Shown: positions 5,468 through 5,850 of the stretch, piece after piece
Numbering within the stretch: the stretch's first letter is position 1
How the letters are laid out: each line of letters begins with the position of its first letter
Source of the DNA: Thermoplasmata archaeon
Lineage (GTDB): Archaea > Thermoplasmatota > Thermoplasmata > Lutacidiplasmatales > UBA184
Direction of reading: 5' to 3'
Length of the DNA: 5,850 bases
Assembly: GCA_021823085.1 (NCBI GenBank)
Contig: JAKAPG010000108.1
Location: 1 to 5,850, forward strand
Notes under the pieces: generated by a model
Told to the model about the DNA's origin: nothing
The model's input: only the letters and a program-made list of their open reading frames with translations
Databases searched by the model: none
Translations under genes and position numbers: made by a program

Positions 5468-5475
5468 CCTTATGT
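5468..5475 (+). promoter_or_regulatory. TATA-like box of the prefoldin beta gene
   Basis: CCTTATGT is centred near 5471.5, about 25.5 nt before the GTG at 5497, and is preceded by purine-rich CGAAGG (5462-5467), which could act as a BRE. The match to TATA is weaker than for sufD and purB. The identical spacing and the lack of a Shine-Dalgarno make an internal leaderless promoter likely. Read-through from purB-pcc1 is also possible. Confidence 0.55.
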
Positions 5476-5496
5476 CACCGATTCCGTCCGAGAAGC

Positions 5497-5850
5497 GTGG
5501 CGATCCCGGCCAAGATCCAGAACGACCTCAAGCAGTTTCAGCGCCTCCAGCAGGAGCTGTCGGCGATCTCCCAGCAGCGCTTGCAGCTCGACCTCAAGCT
5601 GCGAGAGGTCCAGCACACCTTGGAGGAGCTCAAGACGCTCCCCGAAACCACGGTACTCTACCGCCCCGTCGGGGGGCTCCTCGTCCGAGCGAAGGGACGC
5701 GACGAGGTGGACAAGCTGCTCACAGAGGACCAGGAGACCCTCGAGGTGCGGCTCAAGGCGGTCGAGCGGCAGGAGAACGGTCTCAAGGAGCGCTACACGT
5801 CGATGCAGCGCGAGATCAGCGAAGCGCTCCGGGCCGCGGGGGTTGGTGGC
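5497..5850 (+). CDS. pfdB: Prefoldin beta subunit (3' end cut by the window)
   Basis: An open frame of 118 codons without a stop runs to the right edge. Prefoldin is a hexameric (two alpha, four beta) chaperone that captures unfolded proteins and hands them to the group II chaperonin. The sequence opens with IPAKIQNDLKQFQRLQQEL (residues 3-21), the classic beta-subunit first coiled-coil arm. The LKTLPETTVLYRPVGGLLV segment (45-63) then forms the hairpin that builds the beta-barrel core. A second coiled-coil arm (about 75-112) contains TLEVRLKAVERQE. Archaeal beta subunits are usually about 115-125 residues, so only a few codons are probably missing. GTG 5497 is chosen because no in-frame ATG, GTG or TTG suits further upstream and a TATA-like box lies 25-26 nt before it. 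It follows pcc1 by 42 nt. Confidence 0.92.
   Translation, partial: MAIPAKIQNDLKQFQRLQQELSAISQQRLQLDLKLREVQHTLEELKTLPETTVLYRPVGGLLVRAKGRDEVDKLLTEDQETLEVRLKAVERQENGLKERYTSMQREISEALRAAGVGG

Overview
This window is GC-rich archaeal DNA. The archaeal assignment rests on a Pcc1 (KEOPS) gene, a prefoldin beta-type gene and TATA-box promoters placed about 25-26 nt from start codons, which is the leaderless-mRNA geometry. The high GC, the leaderless starts and the gene content would fit a GC-rich Thermoplasmatota-like or related euryarchaeal lineage, but the lineage is an inference; only 'archaeon' is well supported.

Layout: (1) Positions 1-1672 carry iron-sulfur cluster assembly. The last 25 codons of sufB (+) end at 80 and face the 3' end of a complete sufD (-, 118-1509). 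A hairpin-forming inverted repeat fills the 37-bp gap between them. Positions 1510-1672 are a divergent promoter region, with one TATA box for sufD and one for sufU plus GC-rich inverted and direct repeats. (2) Positions 1673-3747 are a co-directional set: a SufU/IscU-type scaffold gene, a 65-residue 2[4Fe-4S] ferredoxin, and a 474-residue cobalamin-binding radical SAM enzyme whose start codon overlaps the ferredoxin stop (ATGA). (3) Positions 3769-5454 hold purB (adenylosuccinate lyase), with its own TATA box and a probable leaderless GTG start, overlapped at its end (ATGA) by pcc1. (4) From 5468 there is another TATA-like element, then the prefoldin beta gene, which runs off the window lacking at most its last few codons.

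Functionally, the left half is an Fe-S assembly block (SufB, SufD, SufU) next to two Fe-S proteins (ferredoxin and radical SAM). The right half is housekeeping: purine synthesis, the KEOPS complex for the tRNA t6A modification, and chaperoning. The points worth a second look are the split, convergent sufB/sufD layout, the ferredoxin-radical SAM pair of unknown product, the shared sufD/sufU promoter region, and the regular leaderless promoter spacing that also decides two GTG starts. I found no mobile element, CRISPR array, rRNA or tRNA, and no gene-free stretch over 300 bases.
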